Source: CALLVY01 sp937899855
GTDB taxonomy: Bacteria > Bacteroidota > Bacteroidia > Chitinophagales > Saprospiraceae
Assembly: GCA_039820405.1 (NCBI GenBank)
Contig: JBCBQC010000048.1
Coordinates: forward strand, 1 to 47,284
Reading direction: 5' to 3'
Length of the DNA stretch: 47,284 bases
The position numbers were made by a program, and so were the translations under genes. This document shows positions 24,161 to 32,397 of the stretch, piece after piece. A model generated the notes under the pieces. That model searched no databases, was not told the DNA's origin, and saw only the letters and a program-made list of their open reading frames with translations. Within the stretch, counting starts at the first letter, position 1. The number at the start of each line of letters is the position of its first letter.

Positions 24161-24937
24161 ATGAGTGCCTTACTATTTACCAAAGAAGAAGGTATCGCCC
24201 GGATCACGTTCAATCGACCCGAGGTGTACAACAGTTTTAACCAAGAAATGGCCCTGAGCGTCCAGCGGGCGCTCGACGATTGCGAAGGCGATCCAGCCGT
24301 CCGGGTCATCGCCCTCAGTGGAATGGGCAAGGCCTTCTGTGCGGGACAGGACCTTCAGGAAGCCATCGCCGACAACGGGTTGGAACTTCCCGATATCGTG
24401 GCCAATCACTTCAATCCGATCATCGAGCGCTTGGCGAATATCGAAAAACCCATCGTGGCCGTGGTCAATGGTGTTGCGGCGGGAGCGGGGGCCAATATTG
24501 CCCTGGCTTGCGACATCTGCGTCGCCACCGAATCGGCGAGCTTTATTCAAGCCTTTAGCAAGATCGGGCTGATTCCCGATAGTGGGGGGACCTTCTACCT
24601 GCCGCGACTGGTGGGCCGCCAGCGGGCCATGGCCCTAATGATGCTGGGCGATAAAGTCTCCGCCCCCGAAGCCGTCAGCATGGGAATGATCTACCGTGCG
24701 ATCCCCGACGAGCAGTTTGCGGAGCAGGTAGAAAAGTTGTTGCAAAAGCTGGCGCAGATGCCGACCAAGGGCCTGGGCTACACCAAGCGCGCCGTTAACC
24801 AATCCTTTACCAATGACCTGACCAAGCAATTGGGTATTGAGGAGCACTTGCAATCCGCGGCGGGGCAGACCCAGGACTACCAAGAGGGCGTACAGGCCTT
24901 TTTGGAGAAAAGAAAACCAACATTTAAAGGGGAGTAA
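24161..24937 (+). CDS. paaG: 1,2-epoxyphenylacetyl-CoA isomerase PaaG
   Basis: The 258-residue crotonase-fold enzyme rearranges the ring epoxide to oxepin-CoA and can also shift double bonds in later intermediates. Seen: NRPEVYNSFN, FCAGQDLQE, GVAAGAGANIALACD and IGLIPDSGGTFYLPR. The usual two crotonase glutamates are absent. The Asp of IPDSGG, the PaaG catalytic residue, is present, which separates it from true hydratases. Lies 36 bp after paaD and 37 bp before paaH. Confidence 0.92.
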   Translation: MSALLFTKEEGIARITFNRPEVYNSFNQEMALSVQRALDDCEGDPAVRVIALSGMGKAFCAGQDLQEAIADNGLELPDIVANHFNPIIERLANIEKPIVAVVNGVAAGAGANIALACDICVATESASFIQAFSKIGLIPDSGGTFYLPRLVGRQRAMALMMLGDKVSAPEAVSMGMIYRAIPDEQFAEQVEKLLQKLAQMPTKGLGYTKRAVNQSFTNDLTKQLGIEEHLQSAAGQTQDYQEGVQAFLEKRKPTFKGE

Positions 24938-24974
24938 AAATCCCCATTTGACCACCAAATAAAACCAAGCCACC

Positions 24975-26159
24975 ATGATGATAGGCGTTCTCGGTAGCGG
25001 TTCGATGGGAACTGGTATCGCTCAAGTGGCCGCCGCCGCGGGACACGAAGTCCGTTTGTACGACAACAATCCCGAAGCCCTCAAACGCGCCAGCGACAAA
25101 CTGCAAAAGATTCTCCACCGACTCGTGGAGAAGGGACGAATGGAAGCGGCGGAATCCGAGGCCCTTTTTGCGCGCATCCAATTTGTCGACAATACCTACG
25201 CCTACGCCGAATGTGGGCTGGTCATCGAGGCCATCATCGAGGATTTGAACATCAAAAAAGCGGTGTTTGAGCAAATCGAAGAGGTCGTCGGGCCGGACTG
25301 TATCCTGGCCAGCAATACCTCCTCCCTGTCCATCGCCTCCATCGCGGCGGCCTGCGAAGACCCCTCCCGCGTCGTCGGGATTCACTTCTTCAATCCCGCC
25401 CCCCTCATGAAACTGGTCGAGATCATCCCGGCCGTACAAACCAGCTCTGCCGTGCTCGAAAAAACCAGCCAGTTGATCGCCAGCTGGGGCAAGTACACGG
25501 TCCAAGCCAAAGATACGCCCGGCTTTATCGTCAACCGCGTGGCGCGCCCCTTCTACGGCGAAGCCCTCCGCATCCTGGAGGAAGGCCTCGCCGACGTCGC
25601 TACCATCGACTGGGCCATGACCGAAATCGGTGGCTTCCGCATGGGCCCCTTTACCCTGATGGACTACATCGGCAACGACATCAACTATACCGTCACCGAA
25701 ACCGTCTTCCGCTCCTTTTACTACGATCCCCGCTACCGCCCCGCCTTTACCCAAAAACGCCTGTCCGAAGCGGGTTACCTGGGGCGTAAAAGCGGCCGGG
25801 GCTACTACGATTATTCCGAGGGCGCCGTTCCGCCCGAACCCCACCGCGACGCCGAATTGGGCAAATACATCGTGTGGCGCATCGTCAGTATGCTCATCAA
25901 CGAAGCGGCCGATGCCCACTACCTCCACATTGCCTCCCGCGACGATATCGACGCGGCGATGACCAAGGGGGTCAACTATCCCAAGGGCCTGCTCCGCTGG
26001 GCCGACGAATGGGGCATCGTCGAATGCGTCCGGTCGATGGATCGCTTGCGGGAAGAATACCAGGAAGAACGTTACCGCTGCAGTCCGCTCCTGCGGAAAA
26101 TGGCGCGGGAGGGCCGGACCTTTTACGAGGCCCAAAAGCAAAGCTCCGTCAGCGTATGA
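24975..26159 (+). CDS. paaH: 3-hydroxyadipyl-CoA dehydrogenase PaaH
   Basis: The 394-residue NAD-dependent 3-hydroxyacyl-CoA dehydrogenase oxidises 3-hydroxyadipyl-CoA in the lower PAA pathway. The Rossmann motif GVLGSGSMGTGIAQ is at residues 4-17, the catalytic region HFFNPAPLMKLVEI near 138, and the two C-terminal helical domains contain DTPGFIVNR and the repeated KxxxEAG(Y) element. Two adjacent ATGs (24975, 24978) are both possible. Its TGA overlaps the paaI ATG (ATGA), so the two are translationally coupled. Confidence 0.93.
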   Translation: MMIGVLGSGSMGTGIAQVAAAAGHEVRLYDNNPEALKRASDKLQKILHRLVEKGRMEAAESEALFARIQFVDNTYAYAECGLVIEAIIEDLNIKKAVFEQIEEVVGPDCILASNTSSLSIASIAAACEDPSRVVGIHFFNPAPLMKLVEIIPAVQTSSAVLEKTSQLIASWGKYTVQAKDTPGFIVNRVARPFYGEALRILEEGLADVATIDWAMTEIGGFRMGPFTLMDYIGNDINYTVTETVFRSFYYDPRYRPAFTQKRLSEAGYLGRKSGRGYYDYSEGAVPPEPHRDAELGKYIVWRIVSMLINEAADAHYLHIASRDDIDAAMTKGVNYPKGLLRWADEWGIVECVRSMDRLREEYQEERYRCSPLLRKMAREGRTFYEAQKQSSVSV

Positions 26160-26584
26160 ATCCCGAGGAGCGCGCCCGCCACATCGTCGACCAGATGTAC
26201 GACAACGATGCCTTTAGCCAGTGGTTAGGTATCGAGCGCCTGGAAGAACGGCCCGGATACGCCCAACTGCGCATGACGGTACGCCCCGAAATGTGCAACG
26301 GCATGAAAATCGCCCACGGTGGCATCACCTTTTCCCTCGCCGATAGCGCTTTCGCCTTCGCTTCCAATGGCCACGGCCCCCGCGCCGTATCGGTCGAGAC
26401 CTCCATCTCCCACCTGCGGGCCGTGCAGCCCGGCGACGTACTGACTGCTACGGCCGTGGAAGACCACCTCGGCGGGAAATTGGGACATTACCACGTCCAC
26501 ATCCACAATCAAGATCAAGCATTGGTAGCCCTATTTAAGGGCACCGTTTACCGACTCAGGGAAACCTGGGAAACCGAAAAATAA
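26156..26584 (+). CDS. paaI: Acyl-CoA thioesterase PaaI
   Basis: The 142-residue hotdog-fold thioesterase probably rescues CoA from stalled ring or hydroxyphenylacetyl-CoA adducts. The active-site helix is clear: N48-G, HGG at 54-56 and D63 in LADSAFAFASN. The ending VALFKGTVYRL is typical for PaaI. The start at 26156 overlaps the paaH stop by 4 nt. paaJ follows after 4 bp, a tight operon. Confidence 0.93.
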   Translation: MNPEERARHIVDQMYDNDAFSQWLGIERLEERPGYAQLRMTVRPEMCNGMKIAHGGITFSLADSAFAFASNGHGPRAVSVETSISHLRAVQPGDVLTATAVEDHLGGKLGHYHVHIHNQDQALVALFKGTVYRLRETWETEK

Positions 26585-26588
26585 CACC

Positions 26589-27803
26589 ATGAAAGAGGCA
26601 TTTATCGTCGACGGCATCCGAACGCCGATTGGAAAATTTACGGGCACCCTGGCTCCCATCCGCACCGATGACCTGGCCGCCCACGTCATCAAAGCCCTGT
26701 TGGATCGCCACCCCGAGCTGGATCGCTCGGCTGTCGACGACGTCATTTTGGGCTGCGCCAACCAGGCCGGGGAAGACAACCGCAATGTGGCCCGGATGGC
26801 CCTCCTACTGGCGGGCTTGCCCTGGCAAGTTCCCGGCGAAACGATCAACCGACTCTGCGCGTCCGGGATGTCGGCTGCCATTCAGGCCAATCGCGCCATC
26901 AAGGCGGGGGACGGTGACTTGTTTATCACTGGCGGGGTAGAACACATGACTCGGGGCCCCTGGGTGATCTCCAAAGTGTCCAAGCCCTTCGGTCGCGATG
27001 CACAGATGCACGACAGCAGCTTTGGTTGGCGCTTCGTCAATCCCCTGATGCACGAGCGATTTGGGACCGATGCGATGGGGCAGACGGCCGAGAATTTGGT
27101 GGATCGTTACGGCATCAGCCGGGAGGCGCAGGATCAATTTGCGGCTGCTTCGCAGCAAAAGGCCGCGGCGGCCCAAGCTTCGGGGCGTTTGGCGCGTGAG
27201 ATCGTGGCGGTGAGCATTCCCCGGCGCAAGGCCGAGCCGCTGATCTTCGAACGGGACGAGTTTATCCGGCCCGGTACGACCGTCGACATTTTGGCCAAGC
27301 TACGTCCCGCCTTTCGCAAGGCCGAGGCGGGGGGCAGCGTAACGGCGGGCAATGCCTCCGGACTCAACGATGGGGCGGGGGTCCTGCTGGTGGCTTCGGA
27401 CGCGGCGGTGCAAGACCACGGTTTGCAGCCCCTGGCGCGTATCGTCAGCTCAGGTGTGGTGGGGGTAGAGCCCCGGGTGATGGGCATCGGGCCGGTGGGG
27501 GCTTCCCATCTGGCCCTCCGCAAGGCGGGTTTGACGCTAGCGGATATGGACCTCATCGAAATCAACGAAGCTTTTGCCGCCCAGGTACTGGCTTGTACCC
27601 AGGAGTGGGGGCTGGCGGCCGACGATCCCCGCATCAATCCCAATGGGGGGGCCATTGCCCTGGGGCATCCATTGGGGATGACGGGCAGCCGGATTTTATT
27701 GACGGCGGCTTTGGAACTTCAGGCCCAGCAAAAGCGTTATGCTCTGGTAACCATGTGTGTAGGGGTGGGGCAAGGTTACGCCACCATTCTCGAACGAGTA
27801 TGA
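26589..27803 (+). CDS. paaJ: 3-oxoadipyl-CoA/3-oxo-5,6-dehydrosuberyl-CoA thiolase PaaJ
   Basis: The 404-residue thiolase performs both thiolytic steps of the PAA pathway, releasing acetyl-CoA and finally succinyl-CoA. The acyl-accepting Cys is C90 (NRLCASGMSA). The later catalytic elements are EINEAFAAQ, GGAIALGHPLGMTGSR and CVGVGQG. The N-terminus (EAFIVDGIRTPIGKF) is complete and length is normal. It ends the tight paaABCDGHIJ run; 54 bp separate it from the next gene. Confidence 0.93.
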   Translation: MKEAFIVDGIRTPIGKFTGTLAPIRTDDLAAHVIKALLDRHPELDRSAVDDVILGCANQAGEDNRNVARMALLLAGLPWQVPGETINRLCASGMSAAIQANRAIKAGDGDLFITGGVEHMTRGPWVISKVSKPFGRDAQMHDSSFGWRFVNPLMHERFGTDAMGQTAENLVDRYGISREAQDQFAAASQQKAAAAQASGRLAREIVAVSIPRRKAEPLIFERDEFIRPGTTVDILAKLRPAFRKAEAGGSVTAGNASGLNDGAGVLLVASDAAVQDHGLQPLARIVSSGVVGVEPRVMGIGPVGASHLALRKAGLTLADMDLIEINEAFAAQVLACTQEWGLAADDPRINPNGGAIALGHPLGMTGSRILLTAALELQAQQKRYALVTMCVGVGQGYATILERV

Positions 27804-27857
27804 TTTTTGTAAGAAACTGGTTATATTAGTGATCCATTTAACAAAAAAAGTATAAAC

Positions 27858-28589
27858 ATGAGTAAGAAATCTTCCAATCCCATGTTCAACGAGGACAACT
27901 TCGGACAGATCCTCGACGCTGGGATGGCCACTCAAACCACCCCCATGACCGTCAGTGGAGCGGTCAACAAGACCTATACCCTGGTCGGAATCATGCTGGT
28001 CACGGCCTTTTTCGCCTACAGCTTTCCCTCCATGATGCTGGTGTTCATCGGTGCCTTCGGTGGTTTGGCGGTTTACTTCGTCGCTTCGCGCAATTTGGAG
28101 CGGTCCCACATTTTCGCTCCCCTTTACGCGATTTGTGAAGGCCTCTTTGCCGGGGCCGTTTCCGCGATGTATGTCTCCGCCTACGATGGGATCATCTTCC
28201 AGGCCGTGCTCGCCACGGTGACGGTGCTGGTCCTGATGCTGTTCCTCTACCAGGCGCGCATCATCACCGTCACGGAGCGCTTCCGCTCGATCGTCAGTAC
28301 GGCGGTGGCCGCGGCGATGGTCTTTTACCTGGTCAACTGGGTGCTTTACATGTTTAGCATCAACATTCCCTACGTCTTCGACGGTGGTTTGCTGAGCATT
28401 GGCATTACCCTGGTCCTGATCGGGGTGGCCTCGATGAACTTGCTGCTCGACTTCGATAACTTTGAAAAGGGGGAAGCTCAGGGCCTGCCCAAGTACATGG
28501 AATGGTACTTCGGAATGGGGCTGCTCTTTACCCTGGTCTGGTTGTACGTCGAGTTCCTGCGTCTGCTCTCCTACCTATCGAGCGACTAG
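27858..28589 (+). CDS. Bax inhibitor-1/YccA-family membrane protein
   Basis: The 243-residue protein has a polar N-terminus (MSKKSSNPMFNEDNFGQILD) and about seven hydrophobic segments, including YTLVGIMLVTAFFAYSF and FAPLYAICEGLFAGAVSAMY. The latter is the family signature of the Bax1-I/YccA proteins, proposed to be pH-gated calcium leak channels. It has no known role in PAA catabolism. The 54-bp gap contains a possible weak promoter (TATATTAG near 27822), and a strong terminator follows, so it may be its own unit or the operon end. Confidence 0.9.
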   Translation: MSKKSSNPMFNEDNFGQILDAGMATQTTPMTVSGAVNKTYTLVGIMLVTAFFAYSFPSMMLVFIGAFGGLAVYFVASRNLERSHIFAPLYAICEGLFAGAVSAMYVSAYDGIIFQAVLATVTVLVLMLFLYQARIITVTERFRSIVSTAVAAAMVFYLVNWVLYMFSINIPYVFDGGLLSIGITLVLIGVASMNLLLDFDNFEKGEAQGLPKYMEWYFGMGLLFTLVWLYVEFLRLLSYLSSD

Positions 28590-28616
28590 GCAAAGCGCTT
28601 CCCGACGAAGAATTGG

Positions 28617-28648
28617 AAAAGGCGTGGTTTTTTGACCACGCCTTTTTT
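28617..28648 (+). terminator. Rho-independent terminator between the Bax-inhibitor-like gene and paaY
   Basis: GGCGTGGT (28621-28628) pairs with ACCACGCC (28635-28642), preceded by AAAA and followed by TTTTTT. It ends only 21 nt before the paaY start codon, leaving little room for a separate promoter. Confidence 0.88.
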
Positions 28649-28669
28649 ATTTTTTTACTACATTCCCCC

Positions 28670-29269
28670 ATGATCTACGAATTCAAAGGTTTCAAACCCG
28701 TTATCCACGAATCGGCCTACGTACATCCACAGGCGACGGTGACGGGCAACGTCATCATTGGCCGCGACGTCTACATCGCTCCGGGGGCCGCCATTCGCGG
28801 CGATTGGGGGGGCATCGTGATTGAAGACGGTTGTAATGTGCAGGAAAACTGTACCATCCACATGTTTCCCGGGGTCACGGTACGGCTGCGGGAGAGCGCC
28901 CACATTGGCCACGGGGCGATCATCCACGGGGCGACGGTGGGGCGCAATGTGCTGGTGGGGATGAATGCGGTGGTGATGGACAATGTGGAGATTGGGGACG
29001 AGAGCATCATCGGTGCCCTGTGTTTTATCAAGGCGGAGACGAAAATTCCGCCCCGCAGTTTGGTGGTGGGCAATCCGGCTAAGGTGATTCGGACCGTCAG
29101 TAAGGATATGATTGATTGGAAAACCAAGGGAACCCAGTTGTACCAGAGCCTACCTCGGGAGTTGCACGAAAGCCTGCGGCCTTGTGAGCCGCTCCGCGAA
29201 ATCCCCGCCGATCGGCCGCCGCAAGCGGCCTTGTACCAGACCTGGAACAGCATCAAAGAGTCGGAATAA
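28670..29269 (+). CDS. paaY: PaaY-type hexapeptide-repeat protein (gamma-carbonic-anhydrase fold thioesterase)
   Basis: The 199-residue left-handed beta-helix protein matches PaaY throughout: YEFKGFKPVIHESAYVHP, RGDWGGIVIEDGCNVQENC, HIGHGAIIHGATVGRN, LVVGNPAKVIR, and the diagnostic LRPCEPLREI near the C-terminus. PaaY hydrolyses ring-hydroxylated CoA esters and detoxifies dead-end products. His residues of the HIGHGAIIHG segment are the expected metal ligands. The ATG at 28670 is preferred; an in-frame extension to 28502 overlaps the preceding gene and terminator. It ends 4 bp before the convergent kinase gene. Confidence 0.92.
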   Translation: MIYEFKGFKPVIHESAYVHPQATVTGNVIIGRDVYIAPGAAIRGDWGGIVIEDGCNVQENCTIHMFPGVTVRLRESAHIGHGAIIHGATVGRNVLVGMNAVVMDNVEIGDESIIGALCFIKAETKIPPRSLVVGNPAKVIRTVSKDMIDWKTKGTQLYQSLPRELHESLRPCEPLREIPADRPPQAALYQTWNSIKESE

Positions 29270-29273
29270 CGGG

Positions 29274-31460
29274 TTAGGGGTAGGCTTCGGCCAGCTCGGG
29301 CTTGGCCGGACTGTCTTTGACCGGTGGTACCGGGCTTTCCTCCAAAATCGGCAGGCGGGCGAAGAAGCGCGTCCCCTTGACGTGGCCGGACTCAAACCAA
29401 ATCTGTCCGTTGTACTTCTCCACGATACTCTTACAGATCGCCAGACCAATTCCCGTTCCTTCGTAGCCCTTGTTCTTGTCCAACTGTTGGAAAAGTAAGA
29501 AGACCTTGTCCTCGTAATCCTTATTGATCCCAATGCCGTTGTCTTCCACCATCAGGAGGATGTGGTCGGGCTCGGGAAAATACTGGATGTTGATTTCGGG
29601 CTGCCCCTCCACAAATTTCAAGGAATTGGAGACCAGGTTTTGGAAGAGCTGGATGAGGTGGATGCGTTTCATGCGTACGCTGGGCATCCGGGTGGGGTAG
29701 TTGATGATGGCGTTTTTCTGGACGATGACGTCCTGTAGGTTGTGGACCACCTCGTCGATGACCGAACGCAGGTTGATCAGTTCGCTACTGGCCTGCTGGG
29801 TGGTGAGGGTAGAGAATTCCAGCAGATCCACCAGGAGTTTGTTCATCCGCTTGGCACCACTCGTCACAAAATTCATGTAGCCATTGGCTTCCTCATTGAA
29901 CTGGCTCCCGTATTTCTTTTGCAAAAGGCTGATAAAGCTACCGATATTGCGCAAGGGCTCCTTGAGGTCGTGAGCCGCTACGTAGGCAAACTGGCGCAGG
30001 GCCTGGTTGGATTCCTCCAGCCGACGGTTTTGCTTTTCGAATTCTTCGTTTTTGCGCTTTAGCTGTTTGTTGGTCTTGACCCGGATGCTGTTGGTGTAGA
30101 ACAGGAAAACGGCGATGACGGCCAGGAAGATCGATAAACTAAAGAAGAAAATTTGGTTGCGGCTGTAGTGGAGCTCTTGAATGCGGCGCTCACTTTTTTC
30201 CATTTCGTACTGGAATTGGATTTCGGCGATGCGCTGGGCCTTTTCGTTGTTTTCGATATAGTTCTGAAAACGATTGGATTCCTCCAGGTGAGTCAGGGCC
30301 CGGTCGGTATCGCTCTGGGCGCGGAAGAGATTGTACAGGGCGTGGTGATTGTCCTGGCTGAGGGCCTTGTAATCATTATTGACGGAGATCTCCAGACTCT
30401 TGGTAAACGCTTCGACCGCTTGTTCCGGGTCTTCGAACTTGAGGAACAGGTGTCCCTGCTGGTTGTACAGCTTGGCGTTGTCCTTGGTGGAGAGGTAGTC
30501 GCGGTAGCGGTCCAAACAGAGCTGAAAGTATTCCTGGGCCTTGTCGTATTCCTCCATATTGATGTAGACCGTGGAGATCTCGATCATGGAGCGGACGATG
30601 GCCGTTTTGCGTTGGACGTTTTGGTAGACGTCCAAGGAGGCCAGGTGATTGTCGAGGGCTTTTTCGTACTCGCCAATCTGGTTGAGGATTTTGCCGTAGT
30701 CGAAGAGCACGTTGGCGATGGTCAGCGAATCGTTGGTGGAGCTGGCCAGTTGGTAAGCCCGTTCGATATTGCCGAGGGCCTGTTCGCGGTTGTGCGTCTT
30801 GATAAAAGTATTGCTGATGTTTTGCAGGGTAATGATGACACCGGAGAGGGAATTGCGTTCTTCGGCGATGGCCAGCGATTTGAAGTAGTATTCGATGGCC
30901 TTATCATAGTCTCCCACAATCTCGTAAACCCGTCCCAGACCGTGATAGCTGTCTTCCACCATCTCCTTATCGTCGATTTGCTCGGCTAGGAAAAGGGTCA
31001 TGGTATGGTAGTCGGTAGTCGCTTTGTAATTGCTGAGCTTGCGATTGGTGACGGCGAGATCGGTATAAACGGAGAGTCGGTGCTCGTCGTTGTCGAGCTT
31101 GTTGGCGATGTTGAGGGCATTTTCAAACTCGGCGAGGGCTTGGTTGAGGAGGTTATTTTCCTCGTAGATAAAGCCCCGTTCGCGGTAGATCATAAACAGG
31201 TCTTCGGTGGCGTCACTTTTGCGGGCTTTGTTGAGGGCCATTTCGGTGTAGAAGATGGCGAGTTCGGTATTTTTGTGGGAATGTTGAGCGGCGAGTTTGA
31301 GGATGTAAATGGTTTCGAGGGGATTGGTCTCCAAACGAACCGCATGCTGCAAGCTGTCGGACAGCATGGCCCCAACGCGTGGACTTAGCAGCATCAACAA
31401 GAGACCGAGCAGGCTTCCCAATCTCATTGCTTTCTGGGTTCTTCTATTCAGGGTCATCAA
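29274..31460 (-). CDS. Hybrid-free TPR sensor histidine kinase
   Basis: The 728-residue protein has an N-terminal signal or anchor (LGSLLGLLLMLLSPRVGAML) and roughly ten TPR units at ~35-400 (for example YDKAIEYYFKSLAIAEE, YEKALDNHLASLDVYQ), predicted periplasmic. A membrane helix at ~434-457 (IFFFSLSIFLAVIAVFLFY) is followed by a coiled coil to ~485. The HisKA box has the phospho-acceptor H497 (AAHDLKEPLRN), and the HATPase has N box NLVSNSLKFV, G1 DNGIGI and G2 GTGIGLAICK. No receiver domain and no adjacent response regulator, so it is an orphan kinase. It is on the same strand as, and downstream of, the twin peptide genes, with a terminator between. The TPR layer suggests protein or peptide sensing; the ligand is unknown. 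Confidence 0.93.
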   Translation of the reverse strand: MMTLNRRTQKAMRLGSLLGLLLMLLSPRVGAMLSDSLQHAVRLETNPLETIYILKLAAQHSHKNTELAIFYTEMALNKARKSDATEDLFMIYRERGFIYEENNLLNQALAEFENALNIANKLDNDEHRLSVYTDLAVTNRKLSNYKATTDYHTMTLFLAEQIDDKEMVEDSYHGLGRVYEIVGDYDKAIEYYFKSLAIAEERNSLSGVIITLQNISNTFIKTHNREQALGNIERAYQLASSTNDSLTIANVLFDYGKILNQIGEYEKALDNHLASLDVYQNVQRKTAIVRSMIEISTVYINMEEYDKAQEYFQLCLDRYRDYLSTKDNAKLYNQQGHLFLKFEDPEQAVEAFTKSLEISVNNDYKALSQDNHHALYNLFRAQSDTDRALTHLEESNRFQNYIENNEKAQRIAEIQFQYEMEKSERRIQELHYSRNQIFFFSLSIFLAVIAVFLFYTNSIRVKTNKQLKRKNEEFEKQNRRLEESNQALRQFAYVAAHDLKEPLRNIGSFISLLQKKYGSQFNEEANGYMNFVTSGAKRMNKLLVDLLEFSTLTTQQASSELINLRSVIDEVVHNLQDVIVQKNAIINYPTRMPSVRMKRIHLIQLFQNLVSNSLKFVEGQPEINIQYFPEPDHILLMVEDNGIGINKDYEDKVFLLFQQLDKNKGYEGTGIGLAICKSIVEKYNGQIWFESGHVKGTRFFARLPILEESPVPPVKDSPAKPELAEAYP

Positions 31461-31585
31461 AGTGTAGTTTATAACTCATCGTACGGAAATTGCTTTATTT
31501 TTCGAAGGATGGACCCGTAGAAGGTAATAAAACAACGTCACTATATGGGGCTAGTGCAAAAAGCATACCTAGTACAATTGGGGCG

Positions 31586-31618
31586 AAAAAAAAACGCGAA
31601 CTAGAAGTCTAATTCGCG
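31586..31618 (-). terminator. Terminator downstream of peptide gene 1
   Basis: On the minus strand, CGCGAATTAG (31618-31609) pairs with CTAGTTCGCG (31604-31595), with one G-U pair and a 4-nt loop, followed by nine T residues (31594-31586). It separates the peptide transcript from the kinase gene. Confidence 0.82.
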
Positions 31619-31651
31619 CTTTCAAAGAAACGTCAGAAATGCTGACCGGCG

Positions 31652-31825
31652 CTAGCCGCCGGTAGACCAGTCGTCGTTGCTGTTGTCGTTGTCGTTGTCA
31701 TTGGGCACGTCTGCCGACGGCCGGTCCCTGCGCTTTTCCGACCCTCCTTTGATGCGCAGGCTCTCCATCCGGCTCAGCCTGGCATTGCCAGAAAGTAGGT
31801 TTCTCAAGTCATGTAATCTTTTCAT
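31652..31825 (-). CDS. Small GG-motif peptide 1 (paralogue of the gene at 32218)
   Basis: A 57-residue product beginning MKRLHDLRNLLSG, continuing ARLSRMESLRIKGG, then SEKRRDRPSA, a DN-rich stretch (NDNDNDNSNDD) and a WSTGG end. A second copy lies at 32218-32397 with the same architecture. Within SEKRRDRPSA five codons differ between the copies, and all five changes are silent, which is direct evidence of coding and of selection on the protein. The amphipathic start ending in KGG resembles double-glycine leaders of exported peptides or RiPP precursors in Bacteroidota, but I do not recognise the family. No transporter or maturation enzyme is in the window. Start chosen at 31825, since both paralogues align from this Met. 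Own terminator downstream. Confidence 0.8.
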   Translation of the reverse strand: MKRLHDLRNLLSGNARLSRMESLRIKGGSEKRRDRPSADVPNDNDNDNSNDDWSTGG

Positions 31826-31896
31826 GTTGTGGGATTTTAGAGTTATTTGAATATTCAATCGATTGACAATATCAAACCCCAAAGGGCAAGTTACAA
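31826..31896 (-). promoter_or_regulatory. Duplicated 5' region of peptide gene 1
   Basis: These ~71 bp match 32398-32469 upstream of peptide gene 2 almost base for base. They include the perfect 12-bp palindrome TTGAATATTCAA (31847-31858), an adjacent AATCGATT, and a distal CAARTTACAA (minus strand TTGTAAYTTG), possibly a degenerate -7 box. The conservation suggests a shared promoter or operator. Confidence 0.55.
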
Positions 31897-32217
31897 GTGT
31901 ATCTATCTAGTTCGAGGTAACAGTGTAACATCTCTAGTGTGTTATATTATCGCGGTGAAAAGCACCGCTCAATATTCGATCGTGGGGGAGGGTTGGGGAG
32001 AGGAGTTGAAAGGGGAGGATCTATTCAAATCTAGTATAAATAGTGCAAAGGTCGTACCAACTTTTTTAACAGTCACTTTTCCATTCAATTAGCTCCCATC
32101 GGCTCGGCCGTCCTCACCAATCCTGGTAAAAGCAGAAGGGCCCGGACTTTCGCAGCAGCTATCGCTACCCCAAAAAAGCCAGAGCCCTTTTCGTTCGGTC
32201 GGGTTAATGAGCTGCGA
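31897..32217. other. 321-bp gap between the two peptide genes
   Basis: No protein-coding signal was seen on either strand. The left half is AT-rich; the right half has GC-rich inverted segments downstream of peptide gene 2 (AAAAAAGCC ... GGGCCC, 32130-32195) that may act as a weak terminator for it. Confidence 0.4.
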
Positions 32218-32397
32218 CTAACCAGTAGTCGACCACTGATTGTTGGTGCCTTCGTCGGAACCACTATCGTCGGAACGCGTCTCCGCCGACGGTCGATCCC
32301 TGCGTTTCTCCGACCCTCCCTTCAAGCGCAAACTCTCCATACGGTTGAGCTTGGCACTACCGGGAAGCAGTTTTCTCAGGTCATGTAATCTTTTCAT
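32218..32397 (-). CDS. Small GG-motif peptide 2 (paralogue of the gene at 31652)
   Basis: A 59-residue product: MKRLHDLRKLLPG, AKLNRMESLRLKGG, SEKRRDRPSA, then a variable acidic/polar stretch (ETRSDDSGSDEGTNNQ) and WSTTG. The first six codons are identical to peptide 1, the GG and SEKRRDRPSA blocks are conserved in protein but not in third codon positions, and the middle has diverged completely. This pattern (conserved leader, variable centre, conserved tip) is what one expects for an exported or modified peptide family. Calculated from the composition, the N-terminal half is basic and the C-terminal half acidic. No transmembrane segment. Function unknown. Confidence 0.8.
   Translation of the reverse strand: MKRLHDLRKLLPGSAKLNRMESLRLKGGSEKRRDRPSAETRSDDSGSDEGTNNQWSTTG

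Noticed and set aside
24924..26141. Long open frame antisense to paaH (405 codons)
   Set aside because: Gly/Phe/Val-rich low-complexity translation, exactly shadowing paaH codons; no start context or family match.
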